A stretch of DNA of 64,000 nt from an uncultured Robinsoniella sp. (GTDB taxonomy: Bacteria > Bacillota > Clostridia > Lachnospirales > Lachnospiraceae). Shown here in pieces: positions 44,748-53,073 of this stretch; the first letter of the stretch is position 1; every line of letters begins with the position of its first letter. The stretch lies in contig UQGG01000037.1 in NCBI GenBank assembly GCA_900540475.1, positions 1 to 64,000 of the forward strand, written 5' to 3'. Position numbers and translations under genes: made by a program. The notes under the pieces were generated by a model. That model was not told the origin of the DNA and searched no databases. It saw nothing but the letters and a program-made list of their open reading frames with translations.

Positions 44748-47060
44748 ATGTGGAAAGTATACTCTAAGAATTATATTAAAAATAACAGGGCGGCAAGCAT
44801 TTCCATTATGGTAGCTGTCCTGATCTCCTCCGTGTTTATATCGGCAATCTGTGCAATCTTCTATAATATGTGGACGGATAACATTGACCGCCTTGTGGCT
44901 AAGGACGGGGCATGGCATGGAAAAATTATAGGGAATCTAACATCAGCGGAAATAAATACAATAGAAAATAGTCCCAATGTAGACAAAGTAGTTTTCCATC
45001 AGGATATAAAGGGGGAAGCCTACGCAGAAATATATTTAAAAAATCCCAAAAATGTTTATCAGGAATTACCGGAACTTGCAAAGCAGATGGAAATGGATGA
45101 GGGGGAGGATATTGATTTGCAATACAACAATATGCTTCTCACCCAATATTATATATATTCACCAGAGGAAAAAAAGGATCCGCCATTACTGATGACTTTT
45201 TACATATTTGTTATGATCGTTACCTGTTTTTCTCTGGCAATGATTATTTATAATGCATTTGGAATTACCATGAATTCCAGATTGCATCAGCTTGGCATCC
45301 TGCAGAGTGTGGGTGCGACACCAAAACAGATACGTACTGCATTGATGCAGGAATCGTTTGCCTTAAGCCTGCTGCCAATATTATCCGGTATTGCTTTGGG
45401 AATCGCGATAGACTGTGGTTTCATTAAATTTGCCAATGTCATTGGAGATATAAACAACCGGACAGATGCCAAGTTCAGTTATCATCCATTGGTATTACTG
45501 GTTACATTTGCAGTATGTGTGCTGACTGTTTATGCGGCATCTGCAAGGGCAGCGAAGAAATTAAGTAAAGTAATGCCTTTGGAAGCCATTTGCGGAGGAG
45601 CAGAACCCCCGGTCAAGAAAGTAAAAAAATATCGTTTGCTTTCTGCACTGTTTGGGATAGAAGGCGAACTGGCGAGAAAATCGCTGTATACCAGAAGAAA
45701 AGCTTTTCGCACGGCCAGTATCTCCCTTACCCTGTCCATATTGATGTTCAGCTTTTTCTTAAACTTTATGACTCTGTCTGATATGAGTACTCAGCAGTCC
45801 TATTTTGAAAGGTATAAGGATGCCTGGGATCTGATGATTACGCTAAATAGCACAGATAAAGGTGCAGAAGAACAGGAGAATCTCCTGCTAAATGAGATCA
45901 GAAATATTCCGAAAGTCTCAGATTGTGCAGCGTATGGAAAGGCGCAAGCGTATACCTGGATAGATAAAAAAATGCTGTCTGCTGAACTGAATGCGATAGG
46001 GGGTATTGATGTACTGGGGGATGTGGGGATTATAAAAGATGGAGAAAAGTACCTGGTACCCGTTCCCATTGTGATACTGGATGATAAAAGTTTTCAGTTA
46101 TACTGCAAAGAAAATGGAATCGGGAATACGCAGGCCATGGAAAGCGGAGCTGTTACCGTAAACAGAATCTGGGACAACATTCACAGTGATTTCCGTAACA
46201 GAGAGTTTCTGCCTTTTATAAAAGAAACGAATGGGCGGATTCTGGAACTGCTGCCGGAAAAAGTATCATATAGAGATACAAATATAGATACAAATAAAGA
46301 TACAAATAAAGACATAAATAAAGACATAAATAAAGACACAAATAAAGGAAACAAGTTACAAACAAAAAAGGAAATGAAAACCCTATCTATGAAAATAGGG
46401 ACCTATACGGACCAGGTTCCAAATCTCCGAGAAGAATATCATTATTTTTCTCTTTTGCAGATAATGTCAGCCGAATTCTATCAGACATTTTCCGATAACT
46501 TTGCGGAAAATGAGGGATATTTTCGGATCCTGGCTGACTCAGATAAGGAAATTGAGCAAATTGAACGTAAGCTTACGACAATTTTAGATAAAGGCGGGTA
46601 TGATTATACGCTGGAAAACCGTAAATCAGAAGAAGCTTATAATACTATGTCCAGAAAAGGATTGAATATTATAATGGGGATTTTGTGCGGGATGCTGGCA
46701 TTTATAGGATTAGCCAACGTATTTGCCAATACACTGGGAAGTATCTATCAGCGCAAACGTGAATTTGCCCGGTATATATCTATCGGTCTTACGCCTGGGG
46801 GAGTAAAGAAAATTTTATTTATGGAAGCCCTGATTATCAGTATGAAGCCGCTGCTTATCTGTCTGCCCCTGAACATTTTGTTTGTGATATTTTCTGTTTA
46901 TTTAAAATACGGGGATTTTTTGAAAATTATGCCTGTTATGCCTCTTTTCGTAATGGCAATGTTTATTATAGTGACAGTTGGAGTGGCGTATTATATATCA
47001 GGCAGGAAAATTTGCAGGGCGGATATCGTGGATGCATTAAAAGATGAAACCATGCTTTAA
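44748..47060 (+). CDS. Large FtsX-family ABC permease (BceB-like) with coding minisatellite
   Basis: 770 residues. An N-terminal transmembrane helix, an outer domain (about 45-140), a cluster of helices (about 150-280), further helix near 320, a large outer domain (about 345-640) and three C-terminal FtsX helices. GGGGACGAAG precedes the ATG. Within the outer domain, at 46272-46343, six 12-base units encode a D-T/I-N-K repeat tract (residues about 509-532), which is probably variable in length between strains. The outer loop of this class binds peptide antibiotics, so the repeat may affect ligand handling; that is inference. Confidence 0.85.
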   Translation: MWKVYSKNYIKNNRAASISIMVAVLISSVFISAICAIFYNMWTDNIDRLVAKDGAWHGKIIGNLTSAEINTIENSPNVDKVVFHQDIKGEAYAEIYLKNPKNVYQELPELAKQMEMDEGEDIDLQYNNMLLTQYYIYSPEEKKDPPLLMTFYIFVMIVTCFSLAMIIYNAFGITMNSRLHQLGILQSVGATPKQIRTALMQESFALSLLPILSGIALGIAIDCGFIKFANVIGDINNRTDAKFSYHPLVLLVTFAVCVLTVYAASARAAKKLSKVMPLEAICGGAEPPVKKVKKYRLLSALFGIEGELARKSLYTRRKAFRTASISLTLSILMFSFFLNFMTLSDMSTQQSYFERYKDAWDLMITLNSTDKGAEEQENLLLNEIRNIPKVSDCAAYGKAQAYTWIDKKMLSAELNAIGGIDVLGDVGIIKDGEKYLVPVPIVILDDKSFQLYCKENGIGNTQAMESGAVTVNRIWDNIHSDFRNREFLPFIKETNGRILELLPEKVSYRDTNIDTNKDTNKDINKDINKDTNKGNKLQTKKEMKTLSMKIGTYTDQVPNLREEYHYFSLLQIMSAEFYQTFSDNFAENEGYFRILADSDKEIEQIERKLTTILDKGGYDYTLENRKSEEAYNTMSRKGLNIIMGILCGMLAFIGLANVFANTLGSIYQRKREFARYISIGLTPGGVKKILFMEALIISMKPLLICLPLNILFVIFSVYLKYGDFLKIMPVMPLFVMAMFIIVTVGVAYYISGRKICRADIVDALKDETML
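46272..46343 (+). repeat. 12-bp coding minisatellite in the permease gene
   Basis: Units of the form GATACAAATAAA repeat six times with small changes (GACATAAATAAA, GACACAAATAAA). The period is a multiple of three, so copy changes keep the frame. Confidence 0.7.
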
Positions 47061-47080
47061 AATTTTACCAGCCCCCATAA

Positions 47081-47128
47081 GCACTGGAATGATCCGTGGT
47101 ATTGTCAGGCAAACTGACATTCCAGTGC
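47081..47128. terminator. Stem-loop between convergent permease and phzF-like genes
   Basis: GCACTGGAAT (47081-47090) pairs perfectly with ATTCCAGTGC (47119-47128) and encloses TGTCAG/CTGACA. It overlaps the last codons of the PhzF-like gene. There is no clear U-tract, so termination is probable only by position. Confidence 0.5.
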
Positions 47129-47959
47129 GATCCGGGCATAGCCGCCAACCTGGATTTGTTCATTATTAATCCTGGTATAAATATAGGATTTCTTATTCAT
47201 GGATTCACCCTGGATAAAAGTATTGACCACATTTTCGGTAATCAAGTCATACTGTTTCAGGTAAGAGGTTAAGCCGCTGTTTGAGGTGCCTGTAGCAGCT
47301 TCTTCTTCAATGCTATACAACGGTGCAAAATTTCTGCAGTGAGCGGTTATTCCTTCAATCGTACTCATGCAGAACATATGGACTCCGATTACGTCATATT
47401 TTTTAGAGAGCAGACGGACTTTTTGGGAATCCATTTTTGCACCATTTAATATCTCGATATTCTCAACGGGCAGTATGATGTCACGTAGCCCGGCCTTCAT
47501 AATTTTCGGCTGTAAAGAATCTCCTTTGGATGCTAACGGAAGACCAAATGCATCATATAAAGCACTCCATTCTTCTGGTTTAAATATGTATTGTGGTTCT
47601 GCTTTGCCGATATCCATCCATATCATGTCATCTTTCACGCAGATTTTTAATTTTCCGGCAAGGGTATCAGCCCAATAGTTTCCGGTTTGTATATCATTTT
47701 GCTCTCGCAAAACAGTAAATAAAGAAATCGTGGCATGTCCGCATAAATCCACTTCCCCTGCCGGAGTAAAATATTTTATCTCAAACAATTCATGGTTTTT
47801 TCTTTTGACAAAGGCCGTCTCCGAATGTTTCAATTCTGCTGCCAGGTTTGTCATAAATTCGTCACTTGGAAAACTTTCTTTTTCTTCTAATATTACTACT
47901 CCTGCCTGATTACCTTTAAATAATTCATTGGCAAAAGAATCAACAATATAAATCTTCAT
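47105..47959 (-). CDS. PhzF-family isomerase/epimerase-like protein
   Basis: 284 residues with the PhzF fold: MKIYIVDSFAN..FKGNQAGVV at the N-terminus, the conserved ETAFV (catalytic Glu equivalent) near residue 47, the YFTPAGEVDLCGHAT motif near 65-80, and EEAATGTSNSGL near 218. Known relatives isomerise trans-2,3-dihydro-3-hydroxyanthranilate, but most members, as here, have unknown substrates. No phenazine genes are nearby, so phenazine synthesis is not implied. AGGAGGTGCC precedes the ATG. Confidence 0.85.
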   Translation of the reverse strand: MKIYIVDSFANELFKGNQAGVVILEEKESFPSDEFMTNLAAELKHSETAFVKRKNHELFEIKYFTPAGEVDLCGHATISLFTVLREQNDIQTGNYWADTLAGKLKICVKDDMIWMDIGKAEPQYIFKPEEWSALYDAFGLPLASKGDSLQPKIMKAGLRDIILPVENIEILNGAKMDSQKVRLLSKKYDVIGVHMFCMSTIEGITAHCRNFAPLYSIEEEAATGTSNSGLTSYLKQYDLITENVVNTFIQGESMNKKSYIYTRINNEQIQVGGYARIALECQFA

Positions 47960-48167
47960 TATGGCACCTCCTGCTGGAAAATATCAGATTAATAAGTATT
48001 TTTTGGTAAAAAAAAGATTTCTATCTATTTTCTGTTGAAAAATAAAAATATAAATCATAAATCATCTTAGCATAGCATGATTTATATGCATGGGCAAGAA
48101 AGATTTTCCAGGCCAATCATATTATTTATCATAATTATAGGACGTACTCAATAAAATGTGGAGATAG

Positions 48168-48368
48168 ATACCGAATCTGGATACATTAGCGTATTTGGGA
48201 ATTATCATTGCGGGAGGTATTGCCAATTGCCATGAAACAGTATTATGTGCCGGGTCTGCAGAAACATATAAACAGTGTGTTGTACAGCTGTCAGAAAGCA
48301 ATTATGTAATAAGTTCTAAGGTGCAGCCACATGTATTGAGAATTGGGGTATGGAATGAAAATATATAA
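48168..48368 (+). pseudogene. Possible 5'-truncated gene fragment upstream of cbiZ
   Basis: A frame open from the stop at 48165 to TAA 48366-48368 reads NLDTLAYLGIIIAGG...CHETVLCAGSAETY...SKVQP...RIGVWNENI. The composition looks protein-like, but there is no ATG and no ribosome site for the first TTG (48195). It overlaps the CbiZ start by 14 bases, as coupled genes do. I read it as the surviving end of a lost upstream gene; I do not recognise the family. It could also be a real small gene with an unusual start. The rest of 47960-48354 shows no gene. Confidence 0.35.
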
Positions 48369-49431
48369 ACTTTCCTCACAAGATGATGTATACCGCTATA
48401 AAAAATCGGTTGTGATATGTTTTAAAGGAAAACGCAAGGTATTGAGTACCGGACCAAACAACGGCGGTTACCGAACAGACCTTACCGCGGTATTTAACAA
48501 CGACGGAAATCCGGGAGCCGGAATGGCATCCACATTGCGTGCACCTACCTATGAAGAGCATATGCATATTATAGCGAAAGAGGATCTGGGAATCGACCCT
48601 AAAAAGGCTACCGGATTGAATACCGCAGCAAATATGGAGAATCTTTCCATCAAGTCAATGACATTTGAAGACTTTACGGTTACGGCGTTTGTGACAGCGG
48701 GTATCCGTGTAAATGGTGGACGGGTGGGAGATCCTGCAACGTGGCATGAAAAGTCCGGGGTTTCTTATGAAGTAAAACCGGGAACGATTAATATTATATT
48801 ATTTATTGATGCCGACCTTTCCACGGATGCAATTGCCAGGGCGCTGGTTACCTGTACAGAGGCAAAAACGGCTGTTTTGCAGGAACTGCTGGCGCCCAGC
48901 CGATATTCAATGGGAATAGCCACAGGATCAGGGACAGATGGAACCATTATCGTGTGCAATGCTGAGTCTGAAACCCACCTAACCAACGCCGGCAAGCACT
49001 GTAAGCTGGGAGAGTATATTGGAAAAGTGGTGATGGATGCAGTCAGGGAGGCGCTGTTTTTACAAAGCGGTATGAATCAGGAATCCCAGCACCATATCAT
49101 CTGCCGGATGGACCGGTTCGGGATTACGGAAGATATGATATGGGAGCTTTATGATAACATGAATATACCGGATAAATTAAGCAGGGCGGAGTATACACAT
49201 CGGCTGCATGTACTATGCAGGGATGATAAGATGGTTACCTATACTTCTCTTTATGCCCACCTGCTGGATCAGCTTATCTGGGGCATGATTAGTAAAAAAG
49301 AGGCATGGATGGTGGGAAAGCAGCTATTATACCTGATGGGGATGGAGCCGGAAGGTGACGAGGCAGACTTAACGGAAATGATCGGTCATTTTCGGGATGG
49401 GCTGGTGCGGCTGGCACAAAAAGAAATCTGA
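48355..49431 (+). CDS. cbiZ: Adenosylcobinamide amidohydrolase (CbiZ family)
   Basis: 358 residues. Residues about 35-230 match CbiZ: NNGGYRTDLTAVFNN, NMENLSIKS..FEDFTVTAFVTAGI, RVGDPATWHE, and ALVTCTEAKTAVLQEL. This enzyme cleaves adenosylcobinamide to adenosylcobyric acid, the archaeal-type route to salvage imported corrinoids. The C-terminal 130 residues are an added helical domain. ATG 48355 follows TGGGGTATGGA. No corrinoid transport or synthesis gene is nearby and I see no cobalamin riboswitch, so this is an orphan salvage gene. Confidence 0.8.
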   Translation: MKIYKLSSQDDVYRYKKSVVICFKGKRKVLSTGPNNGGYRTDLTAVFNNDGNPGAGMASTLRAPTYEEHMHIIAKEDLGIDPKKATGLNTAANMENLSIKSMTFEDFTVTAFVTAGIRVNGGRVGDPATWHEKSGVSYEVKPGTINIILFIDADLSTDAIARALVTCTEAKTAVLQELLAPSRYSMGIATGSGTDGTIIVCNAESETHLTNAGKHCKLGEYIGKVVMDAVREALFLQSGMNQESQHHIICRMDRFGITEDMIWELYDNMNIPDKLSRAEYTHRLHVLCRDDKMVTYTSLYAHLLDQLIWGMISKKEAWMVGKQLLYLMGMEPEGDEADLTEMIGHFRDGLVRLAQKEI

Positions 49432-49519
49432 TATAGGGCGGCGGGGATTCGCTGATTTTACGTGGATTATCGGAATCGAAGCCTGATGACAGAATAAAAT
49501 TAAAAGTTATAAAGCTATA

Positions 49520-49564
49520 GGATGTAAACAGAGTTATTCCAATTAAATGACTCCGTTTACATCC
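49520..49564. terminator. Stem-loop between convergent cbiZ and sdpI-like genes
   Basis: GGATGTAAAC (49520-49529) pairs with GTTTACATCC (49555-49564), and the stem continues as GAGT/ACTC after one mismatch. U-tracts are poor on both strands; placement between convergent genes suggests a terminator. Confidence 0.5.
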
Positions 49565-49579
49565 GTGAAAGGTGGTATT

Positions 49580-50245
49580 TTATTTATCATGTCCCTTATA
49601 TAAAATGAAAGAATACAACACGGGGGCGACAGCAAGAACAATAGCAACTGTAACAGTAAGCGACACTCCATAAATCAGATTATTCGAGAGCAAAAATGCG
49701 GAAATAATTATAATGACGCCGCCTAATATCCATAGGATTCCTGCCATACGGTGTGTTTTATTCCAGTTGTCATCACTGTGTAAAGTCCAGGGCAATTTCA
49801 GACCCATAGTGTAATTGCGTCTGCACTTTGGAATATAATTGCCGCAGATAATCATAAGGTCGCCGGCTGTGACCAGTGAAATTAATGCGATGGGAATATT
49901 TAGTCCCATGCTGATAAACAGGGTAGCCGGAACGATGATAAGAGCCAGCAGAGGAATCAGCCATATGCTTAATAGTTTCAGCGCTTCGGAATGTGCGGCT
50001 CTTTTGGGATCACCGAATAAACGTATTTTTGAATACAGGTTCACTGCCAGAAAGAGGATCGGCAGTCCTATTGCGGCAATGGACTTAGGAAGATATCCGT
50101 CCACAGTCCCGGCATTATTCCAATGGACTGCAATCTGGTCCGGCAAATCCTGATAAATTACTGCAGACAAAATTATTGGCAGTATACAAATGATGGATGT
50201 GATCCACATAATGATCTTATCTTTTTTCTCTAATCTGTTATTCAT
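49580..50245 (-). CDS. SdpI-family membrane immunity-like protein
   Basis: 221 residues with six hydrophobic segments. The N-terminal part has the DUF1648 pattern (LPDQIAVHWNNAGTVDGYLPK) and the C-terminal part the SdpI pattern (RNYTMGLKLPWTL, NWNKTHRMAG). In B. subtilis SdpI gives immunity to the Sdp killing peptide and sequesters SdpR at the membrane. ATG 50245 has TGGAGG upstream and overlaps the regulator gene by eight bases. No sdpC-like toxin gene is nearby. Confidence 0.82.
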   Translation of the reverse strand: MNNRLEKKDKIIMWITSIICILPIILSAVIYQDLPDQIAVHWNNAGTVDGYLPKSIAAIGLPILFLAVNLYSKIRLFGDPKRAAHSEALKLLSIWLIPLLALIIVPATLFISMGLNIPIALISLVTAGDLMIICGNYIPKCRRNYTMGLKLPWTLHSDDNWNKTHRMAGILWILGGVIIIISAFLLSNNLIYGVSLTVTVAIVLAVAPVLYSFILYKGHDK

Positions 50246-50513
50246 TTTTATTACCTCCATTAAATTGTGATATCCACAGCATTATTTCTTCAAAAACGGA
50301 TACATTCAGCTCGTAATAAATATAGTTTTTATACTTGCTTTCATAGACAAGCCCCGCTTTTTTCAGCTGTGATAAATGATAAGAAACGGTAGCACCAGTC
50401 ATTTTAAAATTCTTAGCAATTTCTCCGGCAGACATTTTCCCCTCTTTCAGCATAACGAGAATATCACGTCTGACCGGATCGGAAAGTGCCTTAAATGTTT
50501 CTGCAAATCCCAA
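50238..50513 (-). CDS. SdpR-like ArsR-family repressor
   Basis: 91 residues with an ArsR winged helix: FKALSDPVRRDILVMLKEGKMSAGEIAKNFKMTGATVSYHLSQL. The start is TTG 50513, set by AGGAGG seven bases upstream; the nearby ATG is out of frame. Two near-identical 24-bp palindromes bracket its promoter, so it almost surely represses itself and the sdpI-like gene. Confidence 0.85.
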   Translation of the reverse strand: MGFAETFKALSDPVRRDILVMLKEGKMSAGEIAKNFKMTGATVSYHLSQLKKAGLVYESKYKNYIYYELNVSVFEEIMLWISQFNGGNKNE

Positions 50514-50528
50514 TTCATCACCTCCTGG

Positions 50529-50607
50529 CTATTTAGAAATATTTCTAAATAGATTCTATTACAAATGGGAGCAAATGTCAACTCTATTTAGAAAATTATC
50601 TAAATAG
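50529..50607 (-). promoter_or_regulatory. sdpRI promoter flanked by two palindromic operators
   Basis: On the minus strand TTGACA (50581-50576), 17 bases, TAGAAT (50558-50553). One operator (50529-50552, half-site CTATTTAGAAAT, a perfect 24-bp palindrome) lies directly after the -10 box. The other (50584-50607, CTATTTAGA..N6..TCTAAATAG) lies directly before the -35 box. The palindrome centres are 55 bp apart. Confidence 0.8.
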
Positions 50608-50726
50608 AAAAAATTACCAGAGAGCAGAAAATTCATTGATGTTATCCGTGACAGCATATATAATGTTAGAATACTGCTTATCATATTTGGCAGCTGCCAA
50701 ATGAACCAAATGTCAGGAGAGTTAAA

Positions 50727-51422
50727 ATGGAGAAAACATTTAATATATTGCTTGTGGAAGATGATTTGAGCCTGTTGGACGGGCTGATCTATTCCCTGGA
50801 GAAGAATCACTTCAAAGTTACGGTTGCAAGAACGGTAAGAGAGGCAATCACACTGTATGCAGCTGGATCTTATGATTTAATATTGCTGGATCTGACCCTT
50901 CCCGACGGCTTAGGCTTCCAGGTCTGTACCTATGTGCGGGAACGTTCATCCGTTCCTGTTATTTTCCTTACTGCTTCTGATGAAGAAGTCAATATTGTCA
51001 AAGGCCTGGATATAGGGGGAGACGATTATATCACCAAACCCTTTAAACTGAACGAATTAATATCCAGAATAAAAGCGCTCCTAAGACGTGCAGGCATGAG
51101 CACACAAGACAGCGGCTCTGTGCTCCAGTCCAATGGAATTACAATTAAATATCTGGAAAACCAGGTTATCTGCAATGGCGAAACGCTGGAACTGATCGGT
51201 AATGAGTATAAACTGCTCAGTCTTTTTATGCAGAACCCCAATATTGTTCTTTCCCGGCAAATGATATTGGACCGGCTCTGGGATGACAAAGGAAACTTTG
51301 TGGATGATAATACCTTATCCGTTTATGTGCGGAGGCTGAGGAATAAAATAGAAGATAATCCAGACCATCCTTCCAAAATCTTAACGGTACGGGGTGTTGG
51401 GTATCAGTGGAAAGTCAGGTGA
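50727..51422 (+). CDS. OmpR-family response regulator (BceR-like)
   Basis: 231 residues: receiver with Asp in LILLDLTLPDG, Lys in ITKPFKL, and a winged-helix output domain ending LTVRGVGYQWKVR. AGGAGAG precedes the ATG. The stop overlaps the kinase start region. It is the likely reader of the TTACA-N4-TGTAA box found in the 22-bp repeat at 52450 and 63772. Confidence 0.86.
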   Translation: MEKTFNILLVEDDLSLLDGLIYSLEKNHFKVTVARTVREAITLYAAGSYDLILLDLTLPDGLGFQVCTYVRERSSVPVIFLTASDEEVNIVKGLDIGGDDYITKPFKLNELISRIKALLRRAGMSTQDSGSVLQSNGITIKYLENQVICNGETLELIGNEYKLLSLFMQNPNIVLSRQMILDRLWDDKGNFVDDNTLSVYVRRLRNKIEDNPDHPSKILTVRGVGYQWKVR

Positions 51423-51427
51423 ATGGC

Positions 51428-52468
51428 ATGATTGTATTACGTCAGAGAGAAATGAAAAAAGTAATTATGGCGATAGCAGGCATTATATTTACAGCCGTTG
51501 TCATGGGGCAGTTCGCAGCCGGCGGTCTGGCTCGCCAGACACCACGGCTGGTCATTCTATTCTCAACGCTGCTGCCGGGGATCATCATATTGTTCATTGT
51601 GTATGGGTATTTTCGGAAAGAACTGACGGAGGTTGAGCATTCCATTCAAACCATTCATTCCTTCATCGATGGTGACAGTAAAGCGAGGCTGGAAGATGAC
51701 AGAGAGGGCAGTTTTTCAAAATTATATCATGCGGTTAACCGTATGGCCACCGTGCTGGAAGCCCAGGCAGCCAGGCAGAGGAACACAAAAGATTTCTTAA
51801 AAGATACCATATCCGATATTTCCCATCAGCTGAAGACCCCCCTTGCAGCTCTCAATATGTATACTGAAATCATACAGGAAAATCCCGAAGATAGTAGCAC
51901 TGTCAAAAGCTTTATGGTTAAGACTCAGAGGGAGCTGGACCGTATGGAAATGCTGATCCTGAATCTGTTGAAAATTACCAGATTGGATGCAGGCGCAGTG
52001 ATCATGAACAAAAAGACAGAAAACATATCAGAATTAATGACTGAAATTAAACAGCGTTTTGAAACCCGCACAAACCGGGAAGAAAAGCTGCTGGCCCTGT
52101 CCGGAAATACTGACCAGGTACTGCTGTGTGACCGTGACTGGATCCTGGAGGCTGTGAGCAATATTGTGAAAAATGCACTGGATCATACAAAAGCCGGAGA
52201 TGAGATTCATATATGCTGGAAGCACCTCCCGGCAGTGAAGCAGATCATCGTAGAAGACAACGGGAGCGGCATCCATTCCGACGATATCCACCATATATTT
52301 AAAAGATTCTACCGCAGCCGCTTTTCAAAGGATTCCCAGGGGGCGGGTCTTGGACTGCCTCTTGCTAAATCCATTGTGGATGCTCATGAAGGGGATATAT
52401 TGGTAGATAGTGAGTTGGGGAAAGGGTGTAAATTTACGCTGAGCTTTCTGAATCTTACAAATGTGTAA
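51428..52468 (+). CDS. Histidine kinase (BceS-like), 3' end forms the left 22-bp repeat
   Basis: About 346 residues. Two transmembrane helices (about 12-28 and 38-58), HAMP-like region, H-box DISHQLKTPLAALNMYTE near residue 132, and ATP-binding boxes IVKNALDHTK, DNGSGIHSDDIHHIFKRF and GAGLGLPLAK. ATG 51428 follows AGGTGA; GTG 51407 is an alternative. The last codons and stop (NLTNV-TAA) lie inside the 22-bp direct repeat. Its expected transporter genes are not next to it but start at 63881, beyond the inserted block. Confidence 0.86.
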   Translation: MIVLRQREMKKVIMAIAGIIFTAVVMGQFAAGGLARQTPRLVILFSTLLPGIIILFIVYGYFRKELTEVEHSIQTIHSFIDGDSKARLEDDREGSFSKLYHAVNRMATVLEAQAARQRNTKDFLKDTISDISHQLKTPLAALNMYTEIIQENPEDSSTVKSFMVKTQRELDRMEMLILNLLKITRLDAGAVIMNKKTENISELMTEIKQRFETRTNREEKLLALSGNTDQVLLCDRDWILEAVSNIVKNALDHTKAGDEIHICWKHLPAVKQIIVEDNGSGIHSDDIHHIFKRFYRSRFSKDSQGAGLGLPLAKSIVDAHEGDILVDSELGKGCKFTLSFLNLTNV

Positions 52469-52471
52469 TCT
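52450..52471 (+). repeat. Left 22-bp direct repeat (attL-like)
   Basis: Begins GAATCTTACA and ends GTGTAATCT; identical over 22 of 22 bases to 63772-63793. It covers the end of the kinase gene and contains TTACAAATGTGTAA, a BceR-like box. The flanking bases differ on both sides. Confidence 0.85.
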
Positions 52472-52494
52472 GAGAAAGATAGGAGATTCCTTAT

Positions 52495-52521
52495 AAATAC
52501 AGGGGTTTGCAACCTGTATTT
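52495..52521. repeat. Inverted repeat just inside the left island end
   Basis: AAATACAGG (52495-52503) and CCTGTATTT (52513-52521) form a 9-bp dyad 24 bases inside the left repeat. It may be a kinase-operon terminator stem without a U-tract, or a recombinase arm site. Confidence 0.4.
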
Positions 52522-52583
52522 CCATTAATTTACACCACTTTTACACCATTTGGAAAAAAGCTTTGATATGATAGGTATTTGGG

Positions 52584-52613
52584 GGAGATATCGGAATAGG
52601 TATCTCCTTTTTT
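52584..52613 (+). terminator. Intrinsic terminator near the left island end
   Basis: GGAGATA (52584-52590) pairs with TATCTCC (52601-52607) and is followed by TTTTTT. It would stop transcripts leaving the kinase gene before the island genes. Confidence 0.7.
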
Positions 52614-52653
52614 GCTTGTTATTTTTGGGCTTTCAGTGGTTTGGAAAAGGCTG

Positions 52654-52773
52654 TTACCTATTCACCGCCGCACCGTTGGATTGTTTAGTCTCTTCTAATA
52701 TATGGAAAGCAGCTTTTACGTCTAATGTATCAACTTTGTTCAGTATTGCTTTACTATCTAATTTCTGTCTGAA
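52654..52773 (-). pseudogene. Degraded C-terminal gene fragment near the left island end
   Basis: The minus-strand frame reads LDSKAILNKVDTLDVKAAF, then HILEETKQSNGAAVNR and a stop at 52654. A neighbouring frame before it reads LNVSDSDRN. It is protein-like in composition but lacks a start codon and is interrupted upstream. I do not recognise the family; its place next to the boundary suggests a relic of an element gene. A 12-mer TTTGATATGATA is repeated on either side (52562 and 52822). The rest of 52469-53073 has no gene. Confidence 0.35.
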
Positions 52774-53073
52774 TCACTTACATTCAATTCGCATCTCTTC
52801 TTATAATTACATAGCGAGTAATTTGATATGATATAGTATGAAGTTATCCGTTTTTTCAGTATCACTATATATATTACCATTAGCTCATTTTATTCAAGGA
52901 ACAAAACCATTCATTAAAATTATTAATAATTTCTGAACTATAAGCTATTGCGCAGCATGCATGTTATAATAAATTTTGTGGGGCATTAACTAGTGCCGGT
53001 GTATATTTGTCGAGAGGCACGAGGATACAGAATAGTTACTGAAAATAAGTTTTATGAAGGGAATGGTGAGTTT

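Noticed and set aside
46272..46343. Repeats in the permease gene as an insertion or CRISPR-like element
   Set aside because: They are in frame, encode a simple DTNK tract and have no spacers.
47105..47959. Phenazine or other secondary-metabolite biosynthesis
   Set aside because: The PhzF-like protein is alone; no other pathway gene is nearby.
47960..48354. A cobalamin riboswitch upstream of cbiZ
   Set aside because: I could not find a B12-box-like core or a matching long-range fold; the stretch instead contains a protein-like frame.
52450..52471. The left repeat as a tRNA-derived attachment site
   Set aside because: There is no tRNA gene at either repeat; the target is the end of a histidine-kinase gene.
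52469..53073. An intact integrase gene at the left island end
   Set aside because: Only a fragment of about 40 codons without a start is visible on the minus strand, and I cannot assign it to a recombinase family.
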